Translations under genes and position numbers: made by a program
Part shown: positions 1 to 7,486 of the stretch, one piece after another
Numbering within the stretch: the stretch's first letter is position 1
Layout of the letters: every line of letters starts with the position of its first letter
Notes under the pieces: generated by a model
Seen by the model: the letters and a program-made list of their open reading frames with translations, nothing else
Told to the model about the DNA's origin: nothing
Database searches by the model: none
DNA from: CAZIKF01 sp964539825
GTDB lineage: Bacteria; Muiribacteriota; UBA6191
NCBI GenBank assembly: GCA_964539825.1
Contig: CAZIKF010000056.1
Coordinates: forward strand, 1 to 22,287
Reading direction: 5' to 3'
DNA length: 22,287 bases

Positions 1-349
1 TTATGGGTAACTGGGCGATGACTGTACTTAATTGGCTTCCGGACAGCAGGCCTATTTCTCTAAAACCTAAGAATGAGCATGCTAAGAAAACAAGGAAGGA
101 GGAAGTGAAGGGGAATAAAAATGCGATCAAATGACTCTTGATCGAGCCTATTTTAATCCCTATATCTTGCCAGTCTCCGGATACGGTTCTTATGATCAAA
201 CTAGAAATTGCCGGCAGCCACATCAAGCCTATCAAAATGGAGATACCAAACCTCTGAACTCCGCCGTTAAAAATTACATAAAATTCAAGAGTATAAGAAA
301 GTAGAAAAGTTAAGCTCAGGAAGTAGGTCAGTTTTTTTGAGTCACTCAT
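1..349 (-). CDS. CPBP/CAAX-protease-like membrane protein, N-terminal part only
   Basis: Reading on the minus strand from an ATG at 349, the frame is open to the window edge (about 116 residues). After a short polar start (MSDSKKLTYF) there are three hydrophobic stretches, near residues 7-27, 34-53 and 73-95, separated by short charged loops. This spacing, with a W-L-P-A segment in the second span, resembles the N-terminus of CPBP-family intramembrane proteases. The glutamate and histidine motifs that would prove this lie outside the window, so the family call is an inference. It is transcribed away from the sulfotransferase operon, from which it is separated by 153 bases. No strong ribosome binding site is visible. 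Confidence 0.5.
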   Translation of the reverse strand, partial: MSDSKKLTYFLSLTFLLSYTLEFYVIFNGGVQRFGISILIGLMWLPAISSLIIRTVSGDWQDIGIKIGSIKSHLIAFLFPFTSSFLVFLACSFLGFREIGLLSGSQLSTVIAQLPI

Positions 350-502
350 CTTGTAGCGGCTATCTACTTTGGGATTGATTTTATAGGGTATCTTACTTTA
401 GGCGCTTACTTTTTTCGATGCCCAGAATCCCAGCAAGTACTCGGACCAAAGAAGCCGTGCAAGGAAGCACATCTCAACGGACTTATGGTAGGTTGGTGCG
501 TT

Positions 503-2461
503 ATGAATTCTCTTGATTTTCTCCCTCGGGCTCTGGAACTTCATAGGCATGGAAAACTTGATGAAGCCCGCATTCTTTATGAAAAAGTCCTCTGTGAATA
601 TCCTTCTCATCCAGATACGCTCAACTTGCTGGGGTGTCTTCTTTGTCAATCAGGGGATATGAAGCAGGGAGAAGTCCATCTTCTCAAGGCTCTACAGGTT
701 AATCCCTCATCGGCCTCAATCTGGTATAACCTGGCCAATGCCCAACGAGAACTGGATCGCATTGATGATTCTATTCAGTCCCTTCGAAAAACCATTCATT
801 TGGATCCTTCCCATTCAGAGGCCTGGGATCATCTCTGTGCTCTCGAACTGCGTCGAGGTTTTCCAGATGAGGCAGAAGAAGCCGGGCGAGAAGCCACAAA
901 ACTTGGGCCTCATAATCCCTCTTGTTGGAATAACCTGGGGAATGTCCTCCACGAAAAAGGTGAAATGAGAGAAGCAATATCCTGCTTCTGCCAGGCCCTG
1001 GAGAGAAATCCCAAATTCACCGGAGCCCTTAACAACCTGGGTGTTTGTTATTTGGAGTCGGGCAAATTAAATGAAGCTTATGGTTTGCTTCAGAAATCAA
1101 TCGCCCTGGATCCCTCAAATGCTGAATCCTACAGCAACCTGGGTAGCGTGGTTCGGCTTCTTGGTGATGGTCCTGGCTCCCTCGACCACCTGGAGAAAGC
1201 TCTTTCCCTGGATCCATCCAATCTCACCATTTGCAACAACCTGGCTCTGTCCCTAAAGGCAGTAGAGAGAATCCCTGAAGCTATCGAGGTTCTATCCCAT
1301 TTGCTGAGTCTAAGCCCAGACTATCCTGAAGCAAGGATGAACTTAGCGGCCATGTTGGTAGATATGGGACGGCAATCTGAAGCTATAAGTCACTATGATT
1401 CCATCAGTCAAGATTACCCCGAACTCTGCGAAGCTTATCGCTTGCGGGGATTATTGACGAAATGGTCCCCGGAAAATGATGGTCTTCAGAGGATGCTTGA
1501 ACTCCTAAAAAGCACTTCGCTACCGGCTTTACAAAGACTTCATCTGCATTTTGCCCTGGGGAAGGCATATGATGATTTAGGGGAGATAGAAAATTCTTTT
1601 TATCATTATGAAGAGGCAAATAAATGGGTCAGGGATTCAAACGATTATGATCCCAAGGAGGAAGAAGCATCCTTTAAGAGAATCGAAGAGTCTTTCGATA
1701 AATCCTTTTTCGATAGAGTGAAGGCACCGGGTTGCCAGTCCGAACTTCCTATTTTTATCCTGGGCATGCCCCGTTCAGGAACCAGTCTCATCGAGCAGAT
1801 TCTTTCCTCTCACCGGGAAGTCTTTGGAGGAGGGGAGCGAACAGATCTCTCCTTCGTACTCTTTGGTCCAAACTCCCCGCTAAGCTTTGCGACTGAGATT
1901 GGTGTTGATACCACAGGAGAGAGTCGGTTTGAGATGTTGGGACAAGAGTACTATGAACGGGTACTTCCCTATGCTCAGGGACTCTCCCACATCACTGATA
2001 AGATGCCCCAGAACTTTCGACATATTGGCTTGATCCATCTCATTCTTCCCAGGGCTCCCATCATTCACTGTGTACGGGAGCCTATGGATACCTGTTTCTC
2101 CTGCTTCACCAATTACTTTTCGGAGTCTCATCGCTATACCTATGATCAAAGGGAGCTGGGAGAATATTACCGACTATATGAAAACATCATGACCCATTGG
2201 GATACTGTTCTACCCGGCCGCATTTTGAAGGTAAGTTACGAGGCATTATTGGAGAATCCCGAAAGAGAAACTCGTCGTATCCTTGAATATTGCTCCCTGT
2301 CCTGGGACGATCAATGTATGAAATTTTATGAAACTGACCGCGCGGTAACTTCAATGAGCTCGACCCAGGTTCGCCAGCCCCTTTATAAAGCGGCCCTGCG
2401 AAAGTGGAAACCCTTTGAGAAATACTTTCAGCCCTTAAGGGATACTCTGGCAGGGAATTAA
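503..2461 (+). CDS. TPR-repeat sulfotransferase
   Basis: This protein of about 652 residues has two parts. Residues 1 to about 395 are tandem tetratricopeptide repeats, with recurring WNNLG, ALNNLG, YSNLG and DPSN patterns. From about residue 416 there is a PAPS-dependent sulfotransferase domain. Its 5'-phosphosulfate loop, GMPRSGTS, lies near 421-428; a DKMPQNF block follows, and the 3'-phosphate-binding REPMDTCFS is at 525-533. The RQPLY motif near the C-terminus is typical of TPR-linked Sulfotransferase_3 proteins. The enzyme should move sulfuryl from PAPS to an unknown acceptor, with the TPRs holding the partner. The ATG at 503 is preferred because the protein then begins MNSLDFLPRALELHR, as such proteins usually do; an upstream ATG at 485 adds six residues. 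Neither start has a clear ribosome binding site. The stop overlaps the next ATG by one base. Confidence 0.88.
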   Translation: MNSLDFLPRALELHRHGKLDEARILYEKVLCEYPSHPDTLNLLGCLLCQSGDMKQGEVHLLKALQVNPSSASIWYNLANAQRELDRIDDSIQSLRKTIHLDPSHSEAWDHLCALELRRGFPDEAEEAGREATKLGPHNPSCWNNLGNVLHEKGEMREAISCFCQALERNPKFTGALNNLGVCYLESGKLNEAYGLLQKSIALDPSNAESYSNLGSVVRLLGDGPGSLDHLEKALSLDPSNLTICNNLALSLKAVERIPEAIEVLSHLLSLSPDYPEARMNLAAMLVDMGRQSEAISHYDSISQDYPELCEAYRLRGLLTKWSPENDGLQRMLELLKSTSLPALQRLHLHFALGKAYDDLGEIENSFYHYEEANKWVRDSNDYDPKEEEASFKRIEESFDKSFFDRVKAPGCQSELPIFILGMPRSGTSLIEQILSSHREVFGGGERTDLSFVLFGPNSPLSFATEIGVDTTGESRFEMLGQEYYERVLPYAQGLSHITDKMPQNFRHIGLIHLILPRAPIIHCVREPMDTCFSCFTNYFSESHRYTYDQRELGEYYRLYENIMTHWDTVLPGRILKVSYEALLENPERETRRILEYCSLSWDDQCMKFYETDRAVTSMSSTQVRQPLYKAALRKWKPFEKYFQPLRDTLAGN

Positions 2462-3588
2462 TGAGTCTCAGCCCGGATGAACTACGTAGATACCACCGCC
2501 ACCTGGTTTTGCCAGAGGTCGGTGAAAAGGGTCAATCCAGGCTTTGTAATAGCGCGGTTCTAGTTGTTGGAGCCGGTGGACTTGGAGCTCCCGCGCTTTC
2601 CTATCTTAGCGCTGCCGGTGTGGGAAGAATAGGAATCTACGATGGTGACAGGGTGGATGAATCCAACCTGCAGAGACAGGTGCTTTTTACCGTAGAGGAT
2701 GTGGGAGGACCCAAGGCTGAAATCGCGGCATCCAGGCTGGAACTTCTTAATCCCTTTCTTAAGTTTGAGGCTCATAATGAAAATGTTTGTGCGCAGCAGG
2801 CACTTGAAATCATATCGGGCTATGATCTAGTTCTTGACTGTACCGATAATTTTCCTACCAGATACATTCTTAATGATGCTTGTGTACTGGGCTCACGTCC
2901 CCTGATTTCCGCGGCAATTTATAGGTTTGAAGGACAATTTTCCGTTTTTTGCGCACCTGAAGGACCTTGCTATCGATGCTTGTATCCCAAGCCTCCGCCT
3001 GCTGGATTGGTTCCAGACTGTTCAGCCGGAGGGGTTTTAGGGGTGTTACCAGGAGTACTTGGTTCCTTGCAGGCAACTGAAGCGATTAAGATCCTCTTAA
3101 ATATCGGTAAGCCTGCGATCGGTCGCCTGATCCTATATGATGCCCTGGCAACACGGTTTCGAGAGATGAATATAGCTAAAAATCCGGAATGTCTGATTTG
3201 TTCTGAAAATCCACAAATAGATAGAGTAGTAGCAGAAGAAATGAGGTGTAGTATGACTATGGGACCCGAGGTTGCGGAGATCTCAGTAGAAGAACTGAGT
3301 GAATATAGGAAAGAAGGCAGAGATTTTCTGCTAGTGGATGTCCGTGAGCCCTTTGAGCTGGACATTGCCAGGTTAGATCCGGTGATTGAGATTCCCCTTG
3401 GTGAACTTGAATCTCGATTTGAAGAATTGGATGATCAGGCAGAGGTGGTCGTCATGTGCAGATCCGGTAAGCGAAGTGCCACAGCCTGTGAGTTTTTGAT
3501 GAAAAAGGGATTTGTAAAGGTTTCAAATCTGGCCGGAGGTATACTTGAATGGTCGGCCAGGATTGACCCCTCAATTCAGCGATATTAG
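2461..3588 (+). CDS. moeB: E1-like adenylyltransferase MoeB/ThiF family fused to rhodanese (MoeZ/MoeBR type)
   Basis: This 375-residue protein adenylates the C-terminal glycine of a ubiquitin-like sulfur carrier (MoaD, ThiS or CysO type) and can then supply sulfur through its rhodanese domain. Visible features are the nucleotide loop GAGGLG at 37-42, the SNLQRQ motif at 68-73, DCTDN at 126-130, the catalytic cysteine C187 (PDCSAGG), a zinc site formed by C170, C173, C244 and C247, and a C-terminal rhodanese domain (about 273-370) with the active loop CRSGKRS at 333-339. All key residues are present, and the length matches MoeZ/MoeBR/Uba4-like fusions. It starts within the stop codon of the sulfotransferase (TAATG), suggesting translational coupling. 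No carrier protein gene lies nearby, so whether it serves molybdopterin, thiamine, cysteine or tRNA thiolation cannot be told. Confidence 0.92.
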   Translation: MSLSPDELRRYHRHLVLPEVGEKGQSRLCNSAVLVVGAGGLGAPALSYLSAAGVGRIGIYDGDRVDESNLQRQVLFTVEDVGGPKAEIAASRLELLNPFLKFEAHNENVCAQQALEIISGYDLVLDCTDNFPTRYILNDACVLGSRPLISAAIYRFEGQFSVFCAPEGPCYRCLYPKPPPAGLVPDCSAGGVLGVLPGVLGSLQATEAIKILLNIGKPAIGRLILYDALATRFREMNIAKNPECLICSENPQIDRVVAEEMRCSMTMGPEVAEISVEELSEYRKEGRDFLLVDVREPFELDIARLDPVIEIPLGELESRFEELDDQAEVVVMCRSGKRSATACEFLMKKGFVKVSNLAGGILEWSARIDPSIQRY

Positions 3589-3594
3589 GAAATC

Positions 3595-3600
3595 TGGAGG
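3595..3600 (+). promoter_or_regulatory. Ribosome binding site that sets the deaminase start
   Basis: The hexamer TGGAGG lies 10 bases before the GTG at 3611 and just after the TAG stop of the upstream E1-like gene (3586-3588). It favours GTG 3611 over the in-frame ATG at 3545, which would sit inside the upstream gene, has no ribosome binding site, and would add 22 residues absent from the family. Confidence 0.7.
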
Positions 3601-3610
3601 ATTTGACCCA

Positions 3611-4657
3611 GTGCTAGATTATTCCAGCCTACCAAAGTTTGAACTACATGTTCATATGGAAGGATGTATTCAAAAGGATGATCTCTTTGCCCTGCAGCTT
3701 CTCAGGAATCCTACCCTGAGTAGGGAGGAATTTGAGGGTCGCTTCAAGTTTGAGCATTTTGGTCAGTTTATATCCTTGTGGTGTGAACACCAGGGACTTC
3801 TATTTCAGCAGAAATGTCCCCTGGAAATTCTTCCTGGAATTGTTCAGTCCATAGGAAGATTTTTTCGAGATCAGAAAATTCTTTATGTTGAGGCCCATAT
3901 TTCGCCCATTGACAGTCTGTTTATGCGTCATGGTAAATCCGGGATACTCGATAACGCTCCTTTCTATGAAGAGGTCTTACTAGGCTGGGACCAGTCGGTA
4001 GAAGAGCTAAAGAATGATGAATCCATGCCTGTAATTCGCTTGATCGTTGACCTGGTTCGGAATTATCCGCAGGAGGTTTTTGATTGGCAAGTAAAGAGTC
4101 TTGAGAAGATTTTTTACAGGCTAAGAAACGTGATAGGTGTTGGGCTAGGCGGGGGTGGTGATCGACGCAGACTGACTGTGTTTCGAGAGGGCTTTGCAAG
4201 ACTTAAGGCCTGTGGATTTCAGGTTTTTGCCCATGCTGGAGAACTGCCTCCGGCTCATCAGGCATGTCTTGAAGTTAGAGATGCGGTGGAGATCGGTGCT
4301 CAGCGCATCGGACATGGAATTCACTGCTCTGATGATCGTGAGCTTCTAGAGATTCTCTGCGACCGGGGAATTCCTTTGGAAATTTGCCCGACTTCCAATC
4401 TAATGACCCGATCAGTAGCTCAACTCGAAGACCATCCCCTGATGCAATTTTTTCAAGCGGAGGTCCCTTTTACGATCAATAGTGATGATCCCGTATATTT
4501 TTCAACTGACCTGAATAGAGAATATGAACTGACCCAACAAACCTTTGAACTCAGCGATGTTGATATGGTTCAAATTTTACTGAATTCCTTTCAGCACAGT
4601 TTTGCCTCCGATGAATTGAAATCTTTTGCAAAGGAAGAATTATCACGCTGCTTATAG
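3611..4657 (+). CDS. Adenosine/adenine deaminase family metal-dependent hydrolase
   Basis: From the GTG at 3611 the product is 348 residues, normal for the family. It would hydrolyse the exocyclic amino group of adenosine or adenine (to inosine or hypoxanthine) in the cytoplasm. All catalytic ligands are present: HVH (H13, H15), AHAGE (H208, E211), RIGHG (H235), LEICPTSNL, and SDDP (D292, D293). The HxEG form of the first motif and the glycine-rich GLGGGGD stretch near 178-184 differ from classical adenosine deaminases and lean towards the adenine deaminase or divergent subgroup, so the substrate is left open. It sits 22 bases after the E1-like gene and 13 bases before the MoxR ATPase gene, within one operon. 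Confidence 0.88.
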   Translation: MLDYSSLPKFELHVHMEGCIQKDDLFALQLLRNPTLSREEFEGRFKFEHFGQFISLWCEHQGLLFQQKCPLEILPGIVQSIGRFFRDQKILYVEAHISPIDSLFMRHGKSGILDNAPFYEEVLLGWDQSVEELKNDESMPVIRLIVDLVRNYPQEVFDWQVKSLEKIFYRLRNVIGVGLGGGGDRRRLTVFREGFARLKACGFQVFAHAGELPPAHQACLEVRDAVEIGAQRIGHGIHCSDDRELLEILCDRGIPLEICPTSNLMTRSVAQLEDHPLMQFFQAEVPFTINSDDPVYFSTDLNREYELTQQTFELSDVDMVQILLNSFQHSFASDELKSFAKEELSRCL

Positions 4658-4670
4658 GAGTAAAGAGAAG

Positions 4671-5489
4671 ATGAATATAACCACAATTAACGGGGTTGAA
4701 ATCCATCTGGCATCTCAGGTGGAGGTAGCTATGAGCTGGGTAGGTCAGGAAGAGGTTGTTCAGCAGCTTCAAGCTGCCTGGACTGTAACTGCTCCTGGAG
4801 ATTTACCCATGAATCCCCGTCTTATAGGTAAACCTGGTGTGGGAAAGACAACACTTGCCTATACGGTCGCTCAAAGTATGAACAGACCTGTTTGGCTCTT
4901 TCAGGCCACCATGGACACCCGTCCTGAAGACTTATTGATTTCTCCTGTAATTGCGGAAGGTCAAAAAATAAAGTACGTGGCCTCTTCACTAGTCACCGCT
5001 GTGATTCAGGGAGGAGTTTGTATACTAGATGAGGGTAATCGGATGAGTGAAAAGTCCTGGGCTTCTCTGGCCCCCCTGCTCGATCATCGTCGTTATGTGG
5101 AATCAATAGTAGCGGGTGTGACCATCCAGGCTCATCCAAATTTTTGCTTTTGCACCACAATGAATGAGGATTCCTCAACCTACGAAATTCCTGAATATAT
5201 TCTTTCTAGAATTCAGCCGGGTATCTTTATCGACTTTCCTTCAGAAGATGAGGAATATTCGATTCTCAAAGAAAATGTACCCTTTGTAGAGGATGCACTA
5301 CTGCGCTATGTAGTGGAATTTTTACAAAAATCCCATGCCCGGAATTTGATGTTTACAATCCGTGATGGGATCAATGTAGCCAGGTACGCATTTAAGCTAA
5401 CCACCCACAAAGAAATGGATTTGCATGACTCTTTTCTCAAGAGCATCGAGATGATACTTGGCAAGGATGACACTGAAGACCTGGTTTGA
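4671..5489 (+). CDS. MoxR-type AAA+ ATPase (AAA_5 family)
   Basis: This 272-residue AAA+ protein has Walker A GKPGVGKT at 53-60, Walker B ILDEGNR with D120 and E121, sensor-1 asparagine in TTMNED near 165, and a likely arginine finger in YILSRI near 180. MoxR ATPases act as chaperone-like remodelers that load metals or assemble complexes, usually with a VWA-domain partner encoded next door. No VWA gene is seen here; the neighbours are a TraB/Tiki-like protein and a HEAT-repeat protein. The ATG at 4671 is chosen because GGAG at 4657-4660 lies 10 bases upstream; an earlier in-frame ATG at 4626 would overlap the deaminase gene and add 15 unconserved-looking residues. The C-terminal lid domain is short. 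Confidence 0.85.
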   Translation: MNITTINGVEIHLASQVEVAMSWVGQEEVVQQLQAAWTVTAPGDLPMNPRLIGKPGVGKTTLAYTVAQSMNRPVWLFQATMDTRPEDLLISPVIAEGQKIKYVASSLVTAVIQGGVCILDEGNRMSEKSWASLAPLLDHRRYVESIVAGVTIQAHPNFCFCTTMNEDSSTYEIPEYILSRIQPGIFIDFPSEDEEYSILKENVPFVEDALLRYVVEFLQKSHARNLMFTIRDGINVARYAFKLTTHKEMDLHDSFLKSIEMILGKDDTEDLV

Positions 5490-5501
5490 CCAGTACCTGT
5501 T

Positions 5502-7478
5502 ATGATTCGCTTTGAATCAGTTTTAGGGATTCCTATTTGTCACTATCGGATGGAGTTTGCCCTATGGGTGCACGATGTGATTCGATCCCAAAAATTTGAC
5601 GCTCTTGCGGTTGAACTGCCCTCTAGCGTACGCAAGGGATTTATTACAGCGGTTTCTCGACTTCCCTATCTCTCAGTGCTTATCTATAAGGATCAGAAGG
5701 GGAGTCCAATCTATTTACCGGTGGAACCTTGCGATCCACTTGTAGAGGCCGTTCGCTCTGCCCTGGACCTTGATATAGATATCCATTTTGTAGATCTGGA
5801 TGTGGATGAGTATCCCACCTCTCGGGACCTGATACCTGATCCCTATGCCCTTGCGAATGTTAAGTTGGAAGATTATTACAAGGCATGGTTAAAGGAGTTT
5901 GGAAGGCATCAGGGTATCAATGAGATTGACCATCGCCGTGAGCGATATATGGCTTATAAGCTTCAGGAGATTTTACCCAAATCTCCTGAAATCCTCTATG
6001 TTTGCGGAATGACGCACCTACATAGAGTGATGAAGCATCTGGAGTCTGAGCAAGTTCTCCCCCTGGGTTATTACCGCCGTCAAAACGCCCAGGTGTTTAA
6101 CGTCTCCGAGGAATCCTCAAGAACTTGCCTGGGAGAGTTTGGAGCCCTTTCGGCAGCCTATGAGGTGTGGAGACAGGGGGATTCTAATAAACCTACCCAA
6201 AACTCCATCAGGTGCATGGAGAAACAAGTTCATAAAGGGGATAGGGTGATGAGGGTGATTTCGGGAGGAAAGGAGGGCAAAATAGAGGATGGAGGAGAGA
6301 TCCTACGTCAAAGGGTTTTAAATTCAATCACTCGAAACCGTGAATCCTGGAAGACAAAAGGATCCAGGCGATGGGTTGATCGAAAGCTAATCTTCCAGCT
6401 TCTATTTGAAGAGGCCGCCCAGGAATATCACAAAAAACTCGATCTTGAGGTCAAGAACTGGCATGAGAAGGCCATCGGTGATTTTCTTCGAAAGCGCTGT
6501 TTTCTCGAAGAGAAACTACTTCCTGAATTCTTTGAATTGGTGAATGCCTCAAAGGGCGTTGTGGATGATGATTTTGCCTATGAGTTATGGGAGTTCGGGA
6601 GTACTTATCCGTACCAGGAGGAAAAACCCGGCCTGATGACAGTGGATCTGACCCCCGATGAGGTATGGCTGGGTTCGGAGAGAATCAGGTTTAGAAAGAG
6701 GATTCCTTCTCGAAAGCGAGGTAAGTTTGGAATTCCCCAAAGACTCCGCCCTAAAGAGAAGCGCCCTGGAGAGTGGAGTAAGGATTTTGAAAAGGATGGA
6801 TTATGTTCCTTTCCGGTAGAAGATATTGCAATCGAAAATTTTGCGGACACTCTTAAGAAAAAAGGCGCCTCAGTTCTTTCTGCGGAATGTACAAGAACTG
6901 AACCATTCACCGCTTCTCTGTTAGATGGAATTGATTACCGCGAAACGGTGAGAAATGTTGGTTCCGGACGAATTTATGTCAAGGAGTTACGACGCTTCGA
7001 GAATCAGATGGGTTCCGTGGTTCTTATCTTTGATGAAGACCGCAAGAATGAAAAGTATAACTATCGGTTGACCTGGCTAGGTGAGCATGATCAGGAGTCT
7101 GATCTTGCATTTTATGCTACCGACTATCAAGACCAAATGGTGGGTCCAGGAATTGGAAGAGCTTATTATGGTGGATTAATGATGAGTTTTCCTCCCCAGC
7201 GGCTCTATGATGTGTGGAGCGATTCTGATTACCTGTTTGTACCCTATAAACACGAAGTTCTGCTAGCTGCGGCAATTGAGTATTCAGTAAATAGAAATAT
7301 TGTTTACGTGGGACCTAAACCGCCGCGGTCGCTTTTCAAATTACTTGCTGAGCGCATGGGAAAAAGGATTATCTATGTCCCACTAGGCTCCTTTTCACCT
7401 GCGACACTACATAGAATTCGACGATTCCATGTATTAGCCGGTCATGACAAGAGAGAAATCATTCGCGAATATATTTAG
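5502..7478 (+). CDS. Large protein with TraB/Tiki/ChaN-like N-terminal domain, unknown C-terminus
   Basis: The product is 658 residues. Residues 1 to about 185 resemble the TraB/Tiki/EreA-ChaN superfamily: an opening strand and histidine (GIPICH), a glutamate in AVELP (E38), the strand HFVDLD near 95-100, an RRERYMAYKL helix, and a GxxH motif in YVCGMTH (G169, H172). In that superfamily such residues bind metal or substrate in hydrolase-like folds. The middle (about 270-460) is charged and basic. The C-terminal third (about 470-658) looks globular, with short hydrophobic strands and a glycine-rich stretch, but I do not recognise it. There is no signal peptide, so it is probably cytoplasmic. 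It follows the MoxR ATPase by 12 bases; TraB-like DUF5682 proteins are known partners of MoxR ATPases elsewhere. The superfamily call is an inference from motifs. Confidence 0.6.
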   Translation: MIRFESVLGIPICHYRMEFALWVHDVIRSQKFDALAVELPSSVRKGFITAVSRLPYLSVLIYKDQKGSPIYLPVEPCDPLVEAVRSALDLDIDIHFVDLDVDEYPTSRDLIPDPYALANVKLEDYYKAWLKEFGRHQGINEIDHRRERYMAYKLQEILPKSPEILYVCGMTHLHRVMKHLESEQVLPLGYYRRQNAQVFNVSEESSRTCLGEFGALSAAYEVWRQGDSNKPTQNSIRCMEKQVHKGDRVMRVISGGKEGKIEDGGEILRQRVLNSITRNRESWKTKGSRRWVDRKLIFQLLFEEAAQEYHKKLDLEVKNWHEKAIGDFLRKRCFLEEKLLPEFFELVNASKGVVDDDFAYELWEFGSTYPYQEEKPGLMTVDLTPDEVWLGSERIRFRKRIPSRKRGKFGIPQRLRPKEKRPGEWSKDFEKDGLCSFPVEDIAIENFADTLKKKGASVLSAECTRTEPFTASLLDGIDYRETVRNVGSGRIYVKELRRFENQMGSVVLIFDEDRKNEKYNYRLTWLGEHDQESDLAFYATDYQDQMVGPGIGRAYYGGLMMSFPPQRLYDVWSDSDYLFVPYKHEVLLAAAIEYSVNRNIVYVGPKPPRSLFKLLAERMGKRIIYVPLGSFSPATLHRIRRFHVLAGHDKREIIREYI

Positions 7479-7486
7479 GGTTTTCC

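Noticed and set aside
2970..3365. 131-residue minus-strand open frame
   Set aside because: It is a shadow of the E1-rhodanese gene, with low-complexity composition and no family resemblance.
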